Shown here: piece after piece, positions 1 to 7,701 of the stretch
Layout of the letters: each line of letters opens with the position of its first letter
Position numbering within the stretch: the first letter of the stretch is position 1
DNA from: JASLDZ01 sp964242625
GTDB lineage: Bacteria; Pseudomonadota; Alphaproteobacteria; Caulobacterales; Caulobacteraceae
Direction: 5' to 3'
Assembly (NCBI GenBank): GCA_964242625.1
Contig: CAXTAO010000022.1
Coordinates: forward strand, 1-49,524
DNA: 49,524 nt
Position numbers and translations under genes: made by a program
The notes under the pieces: generated by a model
Told to the model about the DNA's origin: nothing
The model's input: only the letters and a program-made list of their open reading frames with translations
The model's database searches: none

Positions 1-102
1 CGCGTCCCGACCCCTCCGGTCAGCCGTCGCGCGCAGGGCGGGTCAAGGGCGGCCGAAGGCCGGCGCGGAGCGCGAACCCTTGACGCGGCCGAGCACAACG
101 GC
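1..102 (-). repeat. Dispersed multi-hairpin repeat, copy A (one end only, reverse orientation)
   Basis: This is the terminal part of a roughly 400 bp repeat seen complete at 36839-37238 and nearly complete at 49139-49524. It contains the terminal stem (gtcaaggg ... cccttgac, enclosing the inner hairpin cggccgaaggccg) and ends at gagcacaacggc. Its inner flank (cccgacccctccggtcagcc) is the reverse complement of the left end of copy C, and its stem loop matches the reverse complement of the left end of copy B almost base for base. Copy A is therefore in the opposite orientation to B and C. The rest lies beyond the window start. Its end is only 63 bases upstream of the first GTA tail gene. Confidence 0.85.
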
Positions 103-165
103 CCGCGCGCAGCGCCCGCCGCAGGCGGTCCCATCGTCACTACCAAACCACCCGAAGGAGCCCCC

Positions 166-600
166 ATGCCCCTCGACCCCCAGCGCGCGCTCGGCGCGGC
201 GCTGCTCGCGCGGCTGCGCGCCGATCCCGTGTTGCAGCCGCTCCTCGCCGGCCGCGTGTACGACGAGCCGCCGCCCGATCCCGTTTACCCCTACGTCCAG
301 CTCGGCCGCGTGCAGTCGCGGCCCTGGGGCGGCGCGTCGGGGCCGGACGAGGGGGAGGGGCAGGAGCACGTCGTCACGGTGACGGCGGTGTCGCGCTTCG
401 GCGGGACGGAGGAGGCCAAGGCCGTCTCCGGCGCGGTGCGCGCCTGCCTTCACGATGCGGCTCCGCCGCTCGGCCCCGACCACCACCTCGTCTCGCTGCG
501 CTGCGCCTACGCCGACGTGTTCCGCGCCGCCGACTGGCGCTCGACCTACGGCGTGGTGCGCCTGCGCGCCGTCACCGAACCCACGAGCATCGGAGCCTGA
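166..600 (+). CDS. GTA tail terminator / DUF3168 protein (gp8-like)
   Basis: This 144-residue protein is of the DUF3168 family, which in the Rhodobacter gene transfer agent is gp8, the tail terminator at the head-tail joint. It is recognised by its overall sequence, by the ending in which a conserved Arg-Tyr/Trp region (FRAADWRSTYGVVRLRAVTE) precedes a short tail, and by its place directly before the tail tube gene. The ATG is supported by gaaggag at 153-159. It is the first gene of the tail module. In the usual GTA order the terminase, portal, protease, capsid and adaptor genes come just before it, but here repeat copy A does. The family call is firm; the structural role comes from knowledge of the Rhodobacter particle. 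Confidence 0.88.
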   Translation: MPLDPQRALGAALLARLRADPVLQPLLAGRVYDEPPPDPVYPYVQLGRVQSRPWGGASGPDEGEGQEHVVTVTAVSRFGGTEEAKAVSGAVRACLHDAAPPLGPDHHLVSLRCAYADVFRAADWRSTYGVVRLRAVTEPTSIGA

Positions 601-605
601 CCGCC

Positions 606-1028
606 ATGGCCGCCCAGAAAGGCAAGGACATCCTCCTCAAGATCGGCGACGGCGCCTCGCCCGAGGTGTTCACGACCGTCGCCGGCGTGCGGGCGCGCAC
701 GCTCTCGTTCAACGCGAAGTCGGTGGAGGTGACCGACTCCGACTCGGTCGGCCGCTGGCGCGAGCTCCTGGACGGGGCGGGCGTGCGCCAGTCCTCGGTC
801 TCGGGCTCCGGCGTGTTCCGCGACGCCGCCGCCGACGCCTTGATCCGCCAGAGCTTCTTCGACCAGTCGGCGCGCAGCTGGCAGCTCGTCATCCCGGGCT
901 TCGGCGTGGTGGCGGGGCCCTTTCTCGTCGCCGCGCTGGAGTACGCGGGACAATTCGACGGCGAGGCGACCTTCGCCCTCACCCTCGCCTCCGCCGGCGC
1001 GCTCGTCTTCACCCCGGCGGCGTCTTGA
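606..1028 (+). CDS. GTA major tail tube protein (TP901-1 family, gp9-like)
   Basis: This 140-residue protein matches the phage major tail protein, TP901-1 family, used by GTAs as the tail tube subunit (gp9). Family-typical features are the N-terminal KGKDILLKIGDG stretch, the VRARTLSFN segment, and the SVGRWRELLDGAGVRQ region followed by a beta-rich C-terminus. The gene starts five bases after gp8 stops and its own stop overlaps the TTG start of the next gene, so g8 to g10.1 look translationally coupled. The length is normal for the family. No motif is catalytic; the call rests on sequence resemblance plus synteny. Confidence 0.88.
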   Translation: MAAQKGKDILLKIGDGASPEVFTTVAGVRARTLSFNAKSVEVTDSDSVGRWRELLDGAGVRQSSVSGSGVFRDAAADALIRQSFFDQSARSWQLVIPGFGVVAGPFLVAALEYAGQFDGEATFALTLASAGALVFTPAAS

Positions 1029-1327
1029 GGCCGCCGGTCAACGCCGCGCGCGGCGAGGCGCTGGCGACGGTCGCGGGGCGACCGCGGCGGCTGTGCCTGA
1101 CGCTGGGCGCGCTGGCGGAAATCGAGGGGGCGCTCGGCCTGCACGGCTGGGAGGCGCTCTCCGCCCGGCTGCGCGCGCTCGGGCCCGGCGACCTCCTCGT
1201 GGTGCTGGCGGCGCTCTTGCGCGGGGGCGGGGAGGGCGCGACGGCCGAGCGGCTCGACCGCTCGCCCGTGACCGCCACCGAGGCCGCCGAAGCCGTCGCC
1301 GCCGCCTTCGCCGCGGCGGCGCTGTGA
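1025..1327 (+). CDS. GTA gp10-like protein (tail assembly chaperone, first part)
   Basis: This 100-residue protein is of the GTA gp10 family. The reading frame is open far upstream, but the start fits a TTG at 1025 that overlaps the gp9 stop as TTGA; the protein then begins RPPVNAARGEALATVAG, which is how family members begin. It has a characteristic CLTLGALAEIEGALG segment. In phage terms gp10 and the small protein after it occupy the slot of the two tail-assembly chaperones between tube and tape measure genes. Its stop overlaps the next ATG (TGATG). The non-ATG start is inferred from overlap and family start, since there is no ATG nearby. Confidence 0.8.
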   Translation: MRPPVNAARGEALATVAGRPRRLCLTLGALAEIEGALGLHGWEALSARLRALGPGDLLVVLAALLRGGGEGATAERLDRSPVTATEAAEAVAAAFAAAAL

Positions 1328-1512
1328 TGGACTGGTCCGCCGTGCTGCGGCTGGCCGCCGTCCGCTTCGGCCTGCCGCCCGCCGCCGTGTGGCGCCTCTC
1401 GCTCCGCGAATGGCGCGCGCTAAGCGCCCCCGCCGGCCCCGCCCCCCTCGGCCGCGCCGAGTTCGAGCGCCTGCGCACCGCCCACCCTGACACCCCTCCG
1501 GAGCCCGCATGA
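1327..1512 (+). CDS. GTA phage tail assembly chaperone (gp10.1-like, TIGR02216 type)
   Basis: This 61-residue protein sits between gp10 and the tape measure gene. It starts MDWSAVLRLAAVRFGLPPAA and carries the FW/VWRLSLREWRAL helix typical of the small GTA protein annotated as a phage tail assembly chaperone. The ATG overlaps the gp10 stop, and its own TGA overlaps the next gene's ATG, so it is embedded in a fully coupled series. It was easily missed because its frame is open for 230 bases upstream. The family is recognised from sequence and position; the chaperone role is by analogy with tailed phages. Confidence 0.8.
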   Translation: MDWSAVLRLAAVRFGLPPAAVWRLSLREWRALSAPAGPAPLGRAEFERLRTAHPDTPPEPA

Positions 1513-2039
1513 CCGACCTCTCGCCCACTGGCGGCCTCTCCGACTTGCCGCAGCAGACGAGCGAGGCCGCCGCCGCCCTCGCCGCGCTCAAGGGACCGGC
1601 CGAGGCCGCCGCGGACTCGATCGACCAGGCCTTCGCTCGCGCGGGCGCCAATCTCGCCAAGACCCTCGGCAAGGCCGCCGCCGACGGCAAGATCTCGTTG
1701 GGCGAGCTGGCGACGGCGGTCATTCAGGCGGTCGACGCCGCCGGGTCGGGCGGGAGCGGCGGGCTGGCCGGCGCGCTGGGCGCGCTCCTGAGCTCGGCGT
1801 TCGGCGGGGCGCGGGCCGATGGCGGGCCGGTGACGCCCGGCGGGGCCTACCTCGTGGGCGAGCGCGGGCCGGAGGTGTTTCGCCCCGCCGCCGCCGGCGC
1901 GATCGACGCCTCCACCGGCGCGGGTGGCGTCACCGTGAACCTCGCCCTGCCCGCCGGCACCGACGCCCCCGCGCTCCTCCGCTCGGAAGCGCAGATCGCC
2001 CAGGCCCTCGCGCGCGCGGTCGCGCTCGGTCGCCGCTGA
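1509..2039 (+). CDS. GTA tail tape measure protein (gp11-like)
   Basis: This 176-residue protein is of the short GTA tape measure type related to the lambda-family tail tape measure. It has an N-terminal helical region (about residues 15-75), a Gly/Ala-rich stretch (about 80-100) and a C-terminal family signature, GGPVTPGGAYLVGERGPEVF, around residues 103-122. The small size agrees with the short tail of GTA particles. Its start overlaps the preceding stop by four bases (ATGA). Its job would be to set tail length and line the tube. The identification is good from the C-terminal signature and gene order. Confidence 0.85.
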   Translation: MTDLSPTGGLSDLPQQTSEAAAALAALKGPAEAAADSIDQAFARAGANLAKTLGKAAADGKISLGELATAVIQAVDAAGSGGSGGLAGALGALLSSAFGGARADGGPVTPGGAYLVGERGPEVFRPAAAGAIDASTGAGGVTVNLALPAGTDAPALLRSEAQIAQALARAVALGRR

Positions 2040-2055
2040 CCGGAGAGCCGCACCC

Positions 2056-2688
2056 ATGCTCCCCTTCACCGAAACGCTCTTTCCCGCGCGGCTGGCCTTC
2101 GGCTCGACCGGCGGGGTGGAGCGGCGCACCACCGTGGTCCAGCTCGCCTCGGGCTTCGAGCGCCGCGCGAGTCCTTGGGCGGACGGGCGACGCCGCTACC
2201 TCGTCGGCCAGGCGATCCGCTCGCTGGCGGAGGCGTCCGAGCTCCTGGCCTTCTTCGAGGCGCGGCGCGGGCGGCTGCAGGGCTTCCGCTTCACCGACTT
2301 CGCCGACTGCGCGTCGGCTCCGCCCGGCGCGGCCGTCACGCCGCTTGACCAGCCGCTGGGCGTGGGCGACGGCTCCGCCTCGACCTTCGCGCTGCAGAAG
2401 CGCTACGGCGAGGGCGACGACGCCTACCTGCGACCCATCGCCAAGCCGCAGGCCGGCACGGCGCGCGTGGCCGTCGCTGGGGTGGAGCTCGCGCCCGCCG
2501 CGTTCCTGGCCGACGCGACCACGGGACTGGTGACGCTGGTCGCCGCGCCGCCCGCGGGCGCGCTCGTCACCGCAGGCTTCCGCTTCGATACGCCCGTGCG
2601 CTTCGACGCCGACCGGCTGGACGTGACGCTGGAAGGTTTCGACGCCGGCCGGGTGACCGCCATGCCCCTGGTCGAGGTGCGCGTCTGA
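2056..2688 (+). CDS. GTA distal tail protein, DUF2460 (gp12-like)
   Basis: This 210-residue DUF2460/TIGR02217 protein forms the distal tail ring in GTAs. Family traits visible are the N-terminal FPARLAFGSTGGVERRTTVVQLASG-type segment (near residues 9-33), the FFEARRGRLQGFRFTDFADC block around residues 67-86, and the C-terminal FDTPVRFDADRLDVTLEGF block before the end. A ggagag ribosome site lies before the ATG. The stop overlaps the gp13 start (TGATG). The length is typical. The call is firm on sequence and synteny. Confidence 0.9.
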   Translation: MLPFTETLFPARLAFGSTGGVERRTTVVQLASGFERRASPWADGRRRYLVGQAIRSLAEASELLAFFEARRGRLQGFRFTDFADCASAPPGAAVTPLDQPLGVGDGSASTFALQKRYGEGDDAYLRPIAKPQAGTARVAVAGVELAPAAFLADATTGLVTLVAAPPAGALVTAGFRFDTPVRFDADRLDVTLEGFDAGRVTAMPLVEVRV

Positions 2689-3347
2689 TGCGCGCCGTGC
2701 CCCTCGCCCTGGCCGACGCGATCGAGAGCGGCGCGGCCACGCTCTGCACCGCCTGGGTCGTCGCCCGCGCCGACGGCCTGCGCCTGGGCTTCACCGACCA
2801 CGACCGGCCGCTCGCGGTCGAGGGCGTCGCCTGCGAGCCGACCACCGGCTGGACCGGCGGCGCGGCCGACACGGCGCTGGGCTTCGACCCGGGCTCGGCG
2901 TCGACGCAGGGCGTGCTGGACAGCGCGTCGCTGGACGAGGCCGACATCGCCGCCGGGCTCTACGACGGCGCGGCGGTCGAGGCGTGGCGCGTCGACTGGT
3001 CGGACCCCGACGCGCGTGTGCGGCTGTGGCGCGGGACGATCCGGCGGCTGGTGCGCTCCGGCCCCGGCTACACCGCCGAGATCGACGGCGCGCTGGCGCT
3101 CCTCGAGCGCACCGCCGGGCGATCCTATGACCGCAGCTGCGACGCCCAGCTGGGCGACGCGCGCTGCCGGGTCGACCTCGCCGCCTTTCCAGGCGCCGCT
3201 TGCGACAAGCGGTGGGCGACCTGCACGGGCGTCTTCGCCAACGGTCTCAACTTCCAGGGCTTTCCGACCATCCCGGGCGACGACTTCCTGGCCGTCGTCG
3301 CCGGGCCGGGCGGTCCGAACGACGGCGGGGCGCGGGGCGGTGGCTGA
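2688..3347 (+). CDS. GTA hub protein, DUF2163/BR0599 family (gp13-like), internally shortened
   Basis: This 219-residue protein is of the GTA gp13 (BR0599, TIGR02218) family, the hub of the tail tip. The N-terminal half is normal, including the LGFTDHDRPL and RLWRGTIRRLVR blocks. Near residue 170 the usual ARC-VDL segment runs after only a few residues (AAFPGAA) into the C-terminal Cys cluster block CDKRWATC...FANGLNFQGFP. In relatives as I remember them, some 60-70 residues of beta structure separate these blocks and the protein is about 270-300 residues long. The frame is intact, so this looks like a precise internal deletion. The gene overlaps gp12 at its start and the gp14 GTG at its end. 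Confidence 0.82.
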   Translation: MRAVPLALADAIESGAATLCTAWVVARADGLRLGFTDHDRPLAVEGVACEPTTGWTGGAADTALGFDPGSASTQGVLDSASLDEADIAAGLYDGAAVEAWRVDWSDPDARVRLWRGTIRRLVRSGPGYTAEIDGALALLERTAGRSYDRSCDAQLGDARCRVDLAAFPGAACDKRWATCTGVFANGLNFQGFPTIPGDDFLAVVAGPGGPNDGGARGGG

Positions 3348-3813
3348 GGACGCCGGCGACCGCGCGCTTGCGGAGGCTCGGGGCTGGCTCGGCACGCCCT
3401 ACCGCCACGCCGCGAGCGTCCGCGGGGAGGGGAGCGACTGCCTGGGCCTCGTGCGCGGGTGCTGGCGCGCGCTCTACGGCGCCGAGCCGCAGGCGCTCCC
3501 GCCGTACCGACCCGACTGGGCGGAGACGGGGGGTGAGGAAACGCTCCTCGGCGCCGCGCAGCGCTGGTTCCACCCCCGGCCCCTCGTGGCCGCGCGGCCG
3601 GGGGACGTGCTCCTGTTCCGCATGTCGCCCGGCGCCTGCGTCAAGCATTGCGCCCTCCTTTCCGCCGCGCCCGGCCCGGCGCGGGAAGGGCGCGTCCTCC
3701 ACGCCTACTGGGGCCGCGCGGTGGTGGAGAGCTGGCTCGGGCCCTGGTGGCGCCGCCGGCTGCACTCGGCCTGGGCGTGGCCCGACCTTCCCGACACCCG
3801 CGAGGAGCCCTGA
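3340..3813 (+). CDS. GTA NlpC/P60-type cell wall peptidase (gp14-like)
   Basis: This 157-residue NlpC/P60 cysteine peptidase corresponds to GTA gp14, which is thought to open peptidoglycan at the tail tip. The catalytic Cys34 sits in GSDCLGLVRG, and the likely catalytic His103 in CVKHCALL. The WLGTPYRHAAS segment at the N-terminus is standard. The start chosen is the GTG at 3340, overlapping the end of gp13 by eight bases; the frame is open further upstream, but homologous sequence begins here. Only three bases separate its stop from the gp15 ATG. Enzyme class is clear from motifs; the role in DNA entry is inferred from the GTA context. Confidence 0.88.
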   Translation: MAEDAGDRALAEARGWLGTPYRHAASVRGEGSDCLGLVRGCWRALYGAEPQALPPYRPDWAETGGEETLLGAAQRWFHPRPLVAARPGDVLLFRMSPGACVKHCALLSAAPGPAREGRVLHAYWGRAVVESWLGPWWRRRLHSAWAWPDLPDTREEP

Positions 3814-3816
3814 TCC

Positions 3817-6800
3817 ATGGCCACCGTGATCCTCTCCGCCGCCGGTGCGGCGCTGGGCGGCCCCGTGGGCGCGGGAATCGGCCGTTTCGTCGGCGCGGCG
3901 GTGGACGCGCTGGCCGTCGGCGCGCTCACCCCCGCGCGCCAGGTCGGCAGCCGGCTCTCCGGCCTGCAGCTCGCCTCTACCGCCGAGGGCGCGCCCATGC
4001 CCTGCGCCTACGGACGCGCGAGGGTAGGCGGCCAGGTGATCTGGGCCGCGCGCTTCAAGGAGCGCCGCGTCGAGCAGTCCACCGGCGGAGGCAAGGGCGG
4101 GCCGAAGAGCTACAGCTACAGCTACTCGCTCTCCTTCGCGGTGGCGGTGGCCGAGGGGCCGATCGCGGGGCTCGGCCGGATCTGGGCCGACGGCCAGCCC
4201 ATGAACATGACGGGCGTGACCCTGCGCCTCTACCTCGGCGGCCCCGACCAGACGCCCGACTCGCTGATCGAGGCGGTGGAGGGCGCGGCCCCCGCCTATC
4301 GCGGGACAGCCTATGTGGTGTTCGAGGACCTGCCGCTCGACGCCTACGGCGACCGGCCGCCCAACCTGTCATTCGAGGTGTTCCGCCGGCCGCCCGGCTC
4401 GGGCGCGCTCGAGGATCGGCTCCGCAGCGTGTGCCTGATCCCCGGGGCGGGCGAGTTCACCCTGGCCACGGAGGTCGTACTGCGCCGTGACGGTCTGACC
4501 GTCACCACGCCCGAGAACATGAACAACGGCTCGGGCCGCCCCGACCTCCTCGTCGCGCTGGACCAGCTGCAGGCGCAGCTGCCGAAGGTGGAGGAGGTGT
4601 CGCTCGTGGTCGCCTGGTTCGGCGACGACCTGCGCGCGGGCGTCTGCCAGGTGCGGCCGGGGGTGGATCAGGCGGTCAAGGCCACGTCGCCGCAGACCTG
4701 GAGCGTCGCGGGCGTCGAGCGCGGCGACGCGCACTTGATCTCGCGTGTGGCGGGGGGCGGCGCGGCTTATGGCGGCACACCCTCGGACGCGACGGTCGTG
4801 CAGGCGATCGCCGAGCTCAAGGCGCGGGGCCTGCGGGTGATGCTCTACCCCTTCCTCCTGATGGACGTGGCGCCCGGCAACGGCCTCCCCGACCCGTACG
4901 GCGCGGCCGAACAGGCGAGCTATCCCTGGCGCGGCCGCATCACCTGCCATCCCGCGCCCGGACGCGCCGGCTCGCCCGACGTTACCGCGCAGGCGGCGGC
5001 GGAGGTCGACGCCTTCTTCGCCCAGTACGCGCCCATGGTGCGCCACTATGCCGACCTGGCCGTGCAGGCGGGCGGGGTGGACGGCTTCCTGATCGGCTCG
5101 GAGCTGCGCGGCCTCACGACCCTAAGGTCCGACCGCTCGACCTATCCCGCGGTCGCGGCGCTGCGGGCGCTGGCGGCCCAGTGCAAGGCCGCGCTCGGCC
5201 TCGCCTGCCGCGTCGGCTACGGCGCGGACTGGAGCGAGTGGAACGCCCACGCGCCGGCCGACGGCACGGGCGACCTGCACTTCCACCTCGACCCCCTGTG
5301 GGCGGACCCCTCGATCGATTTCGTGGGGATCGACTTCTACCCGCCGCTGGCCGACTGGGCGGCGGGCGATGGCGGGGTGGACGCCGCGGCCGGCTTCGGC
5401 GGCCCGCACGACCCCGCCTACCTCCGCGCCAACGTGGCGGGGGGCGAGGACTTCGACTGGTTCTACGCCTCGGCCGCCGACCGTGCGGCGCAGGTCCGCG
5501 CGCCGATCACCGACGGCGCCTATGGCGAGCCCTGGGTCTACCGCGCCAAGGACCTGGTGAGCTGGTGGTCGAACCCCCACCACGACCGGCCGGGCGGCGT
5601 GCGCGCCGCGACGGCCTCCGCGTGGACGCCGGGGATGAAGCCTATCCGCCTGACCGAGTTCGGCTGCCCGGCGGTCGACCGCGGCGCCAACAGCCCCAAC
5701 CTGTTCATCGACCCCAAGTCGGCGGAGAGCGCCCTGCCGCCGGCCTCCACCGGGCTGCGCGACGACCTCGGCCAGCGGCGGGCGCTTGAGGCGGTGCTCG
5801 CGCACTTCGACGATCCGGCCGCCAACCCAGCGTCGACCGTCTACGGCGGCGCCATGCTGGAGGGCGCGTCGGCCTGGTGCTGGGACGCGCGGCCCTGGCC
5901 CGACTTCCCGGCGCGCACGGGGGTGTGGGCCGACGGCCCGAACTGGACGCTGGGGCACTGGCTGACCGGGCGGGTGGGCGGCATTCTCCTGTCCGACCTT
6001 GCCGCGGCGCTCGCCGCCCGCGCCGGCATCGGCCCCGACAGCTTCGACCCGTCCGACGCCTCGGGCCTCGTGACCGGCTATGTGGTCGACGCCCCCGTCA
6101 GCGTGGCCGAGGCGCTGAAGCCCCTGGCCGCCGCCTACCCCTTCGACGCGGCCGAGGACGGGGTAGGGGTGCGCCTCGTCGACCGTGACGGGGGCGCGTC
6201 GGCCGTCGTGGCCGCCGGCGCGCTCGCCCTGCCCGACGACGCGGCCTCCTCCCGCCAGGACGCGCGCACCCTGGCGGTCACGCCCGACCTCGTCCGCGTG
6301 CGCTATGTCGACGGCGGGGCGGACTTCCAGACGGGATCGCTCGCCGTGCGCGCGGCGGCTCCCGGCGGCGGCGGCGGCCCCGGCGTGCTCGACCTGCGGC
6401 TGGTGGCGGACGAGGCGCTGGCGGGTCAAGCCGCCGCCCGCGTGCTGGCCCGCGCCACGGCCGAACGCGACGCCCTCACCCTGGACGTCGGCCCCCTCGA
6501 CGCCCTGCGGCTCACCCCCGGCGATGTGGTGGCGCTGGAGGGCGACCCAGCGCCGGGCGCGCGCTGGCGCGTGCTGCGCGCCGACCTCGACGAGACGCCG
6601 CGGCTGACGCTGGCGCGCTGCGAACCGCCGGCCGTGGCGCTCGCCGCCGCCCCGCCGCGCGCGACCGATCCCGCGAGCGTGTCGGGCCCGCCCGTGCTGC
6701 AGGTGCTGGACCTCCCGCCGCTCGACGGCTTCGAGGACGACGCCCGCCCGCTCCTGGCCGTCGCCGCCCAGCCCTGGCGCGCGCAGGACGTGTGGGCGGG

Positions 6801-7632
6801 CGCCTCCGCCCCGGCGCTGACCGTGCGCGCGAGGGTGACGGAGCCCGCCACCGTGGGCGTCACCCTGTCCGACCTTCCCGCGGGCCCGCGGTTCCGCTGG
6901 GACCGCGCGAACCGGCTCCTCGTGCGGATGGAGGGCGCGCCGCTGCAGTCGCGCGCAGAGGCCGACGTGTTGAACGGGGCCAACGCTCTGGCCGTCGGCA
7001 GCGCCGAGGGCGAGTGGGAGGTCGTCCAGTTCGCAGGGGCGGAGCTCGTCTCGACGGCGCCCGGCGGGGGCGTGTACGCGCTGACGGGCCTGCTCCGCGC
7101 CCAGTGCGGCTCCGACCCGGGCATGGCGGCATCGACCGCAGCCGGCGCGACCGTCGTCCTCCTCACCCCGGACCTGGCGCGTGGCGAGGTTTCGCTCGCC
7201 GAGCGGACGCTGCCGAGGCTCTGGCGCGCGGCGCCGGCGGGCGGTCCCCCGGGCGGGGCCGGCGCCACGGACGTGGAGGCGAGCTGGGAAGGCCGCACCT
7301 GGCGGCCCTGGGCCCCATGTCATCTTCGCGCGGCCGCGCGTTCCGATGGGGGCGTGGACCTCGGCTGGATCCGCCGCGCCCGTCTGCACGGCGATGGCTG
7401 GGACGGCGAGCCGCCGCTCGGCGAGGAGGGCGAGAGCTACCGCGTCGCCGTGCTCCGCGACGGGGTGGAGGTGCGGAGCTGGACGGTCGCCGCGCCCGCC
7501 GCGCTCTATGCTTCGGCCGACCGGCTGGCCGACTTCGGCGCGACCCCGCCTGCGTCCGTCACCGTGGAGGTGGCGCAGGGCTCGGCGGTGTGGGGCTGGG
7601 GCGTCCCGCTGCGACGCGAGCTGTTGCTCTAG
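3817..7632 (+). CDS. GTA host-specificity / TIM-barrel tail tip protein (gp15-like)
   Basis: This 1271-residue protein is the large GTA tail tip protein, normally the last gene of the main cluster. The N-terminal part starts with a small Gly/Ala membrane-like helix and a KSYSYSYSLSFAVAVAEGPIAG region around residues 94-115. A TIM-barrel-like (GTA_TIM) domain runs roughly from residue 325 to 640, with the glycosidase-like SELRGLT and FVGIDFYPPLADW strands. A tail-protein beta region covers about 850-1010. The length is typical and the frame is uninterrupted, so this end of the module appears intact. It is followed by 69 bases and an unrelated dnaJ-like gene. The call is firm. Confidence 0.92.
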   Translation: MATVILSAAGAALGGPVGAGIGRFVGAAVDALAVGALTPARQVGSRLSGLQLASTAEGAPMPCAYGRARVGGQVIWAARFKERRVEQSTGGGKGGPKSYSYSYSLSFAVAVAEGPIAGLGRIWADGQPMNMTGVTLRLYLGGPDQTPDSLIEAVEGAAPAYRGTAYVVFEDLPLDAYGDRPPNLSFEVFRRPPGSGALEDRLRSVCLIPGAGEFTLATEVVLRRDGLTVTTPENMNNGSGRPDLLVALDQLQAQLPKVEEVSLVVAWFGDDLRAGVCQVRPGVDQAVKATSPQTWSVAGVERGDAHLISRVAGGGAAYGGTPSDATVVQAIAELKARGLRVMLYPFLLMDVAPGNGLPDPYGAAEQASYPWRGRITCHPAPGRAGSPDVTAQAAAEVDAFFAQYAPMVRHYADLAVQAGGVDGFLIGSELRGLTTLRSDRSTYPAVAALRALAAQCKAALGLACRVGYGADWSEWNAHAPADGTGDLHFHLDPLWADPSIDFVGIDFYPPLADWAAGDGGVDAAAGFGGPHDPAYLRANVAGGEDFDWFYASAADRAAQVRAPITDGAYGEPWVYRAKDLVSWWSNPHHDRPGGVRAATASAWTPGMKPIRLTEFGCPAVDRGANSPNLFIDPKSAESALPPASTGLRDDLGQRRALEAVLAHFDDPAANPASTVYGGAMLEGASAWCWDARPWPDFPARTGVWADGPNWTLGHWLTGRVGGILLSDLAAALAARAGIGPDSFDPSDASGLVTGYVVDAPVSVAEALKPLAAAYPFDAAEDGVGVRLVDRDGGASAVVAAGALALPDDAASSRQDARTLAVTPDLVRVRYVDGGADFQTGSLAVRAAAPGGGGGPGVLDLRLVADEALAGQAAARVLARATAERDALTLDVGPLDALRLTPGDVVALEGDPAPGARWRVLRADLDETPRLTLARCEPPAVALAAAPPRATDPASVSGPPVLQVLDLPPLDGFEDDARPLLAVAAQPWRAQDVWAGASAPALTVRARVTEPATVGVTLSDLPAGPRFRWDRANRLLVRMEGAPLQSRAEADVLNGANALAVGSAEGEWEVVQFAGAELVSTAPGGGVYALTGLLRAQCGSDPGMAASTAAGATVVLLTPDLARGEVSLAERTLPRLWRAAPAGGPPGGAGATDVEASWEGRTWRPWAPCHLRAAARSDGGVDLGWIRRARLHGDGWDGEPPLGEEGESYRVAVLRDGVEVRSWTVAAPAALYASADRLADFGATPPASVTVEVAQGSAVWGWGVPLRRELLL

Positions 7633-7701
7633 CGCCACAGTCGCCCTTGCGCGCCGGCCGCGCCCGCCTAAGTTGCCGCCGCACCCAGCGGAATGTGAGC
7701 C

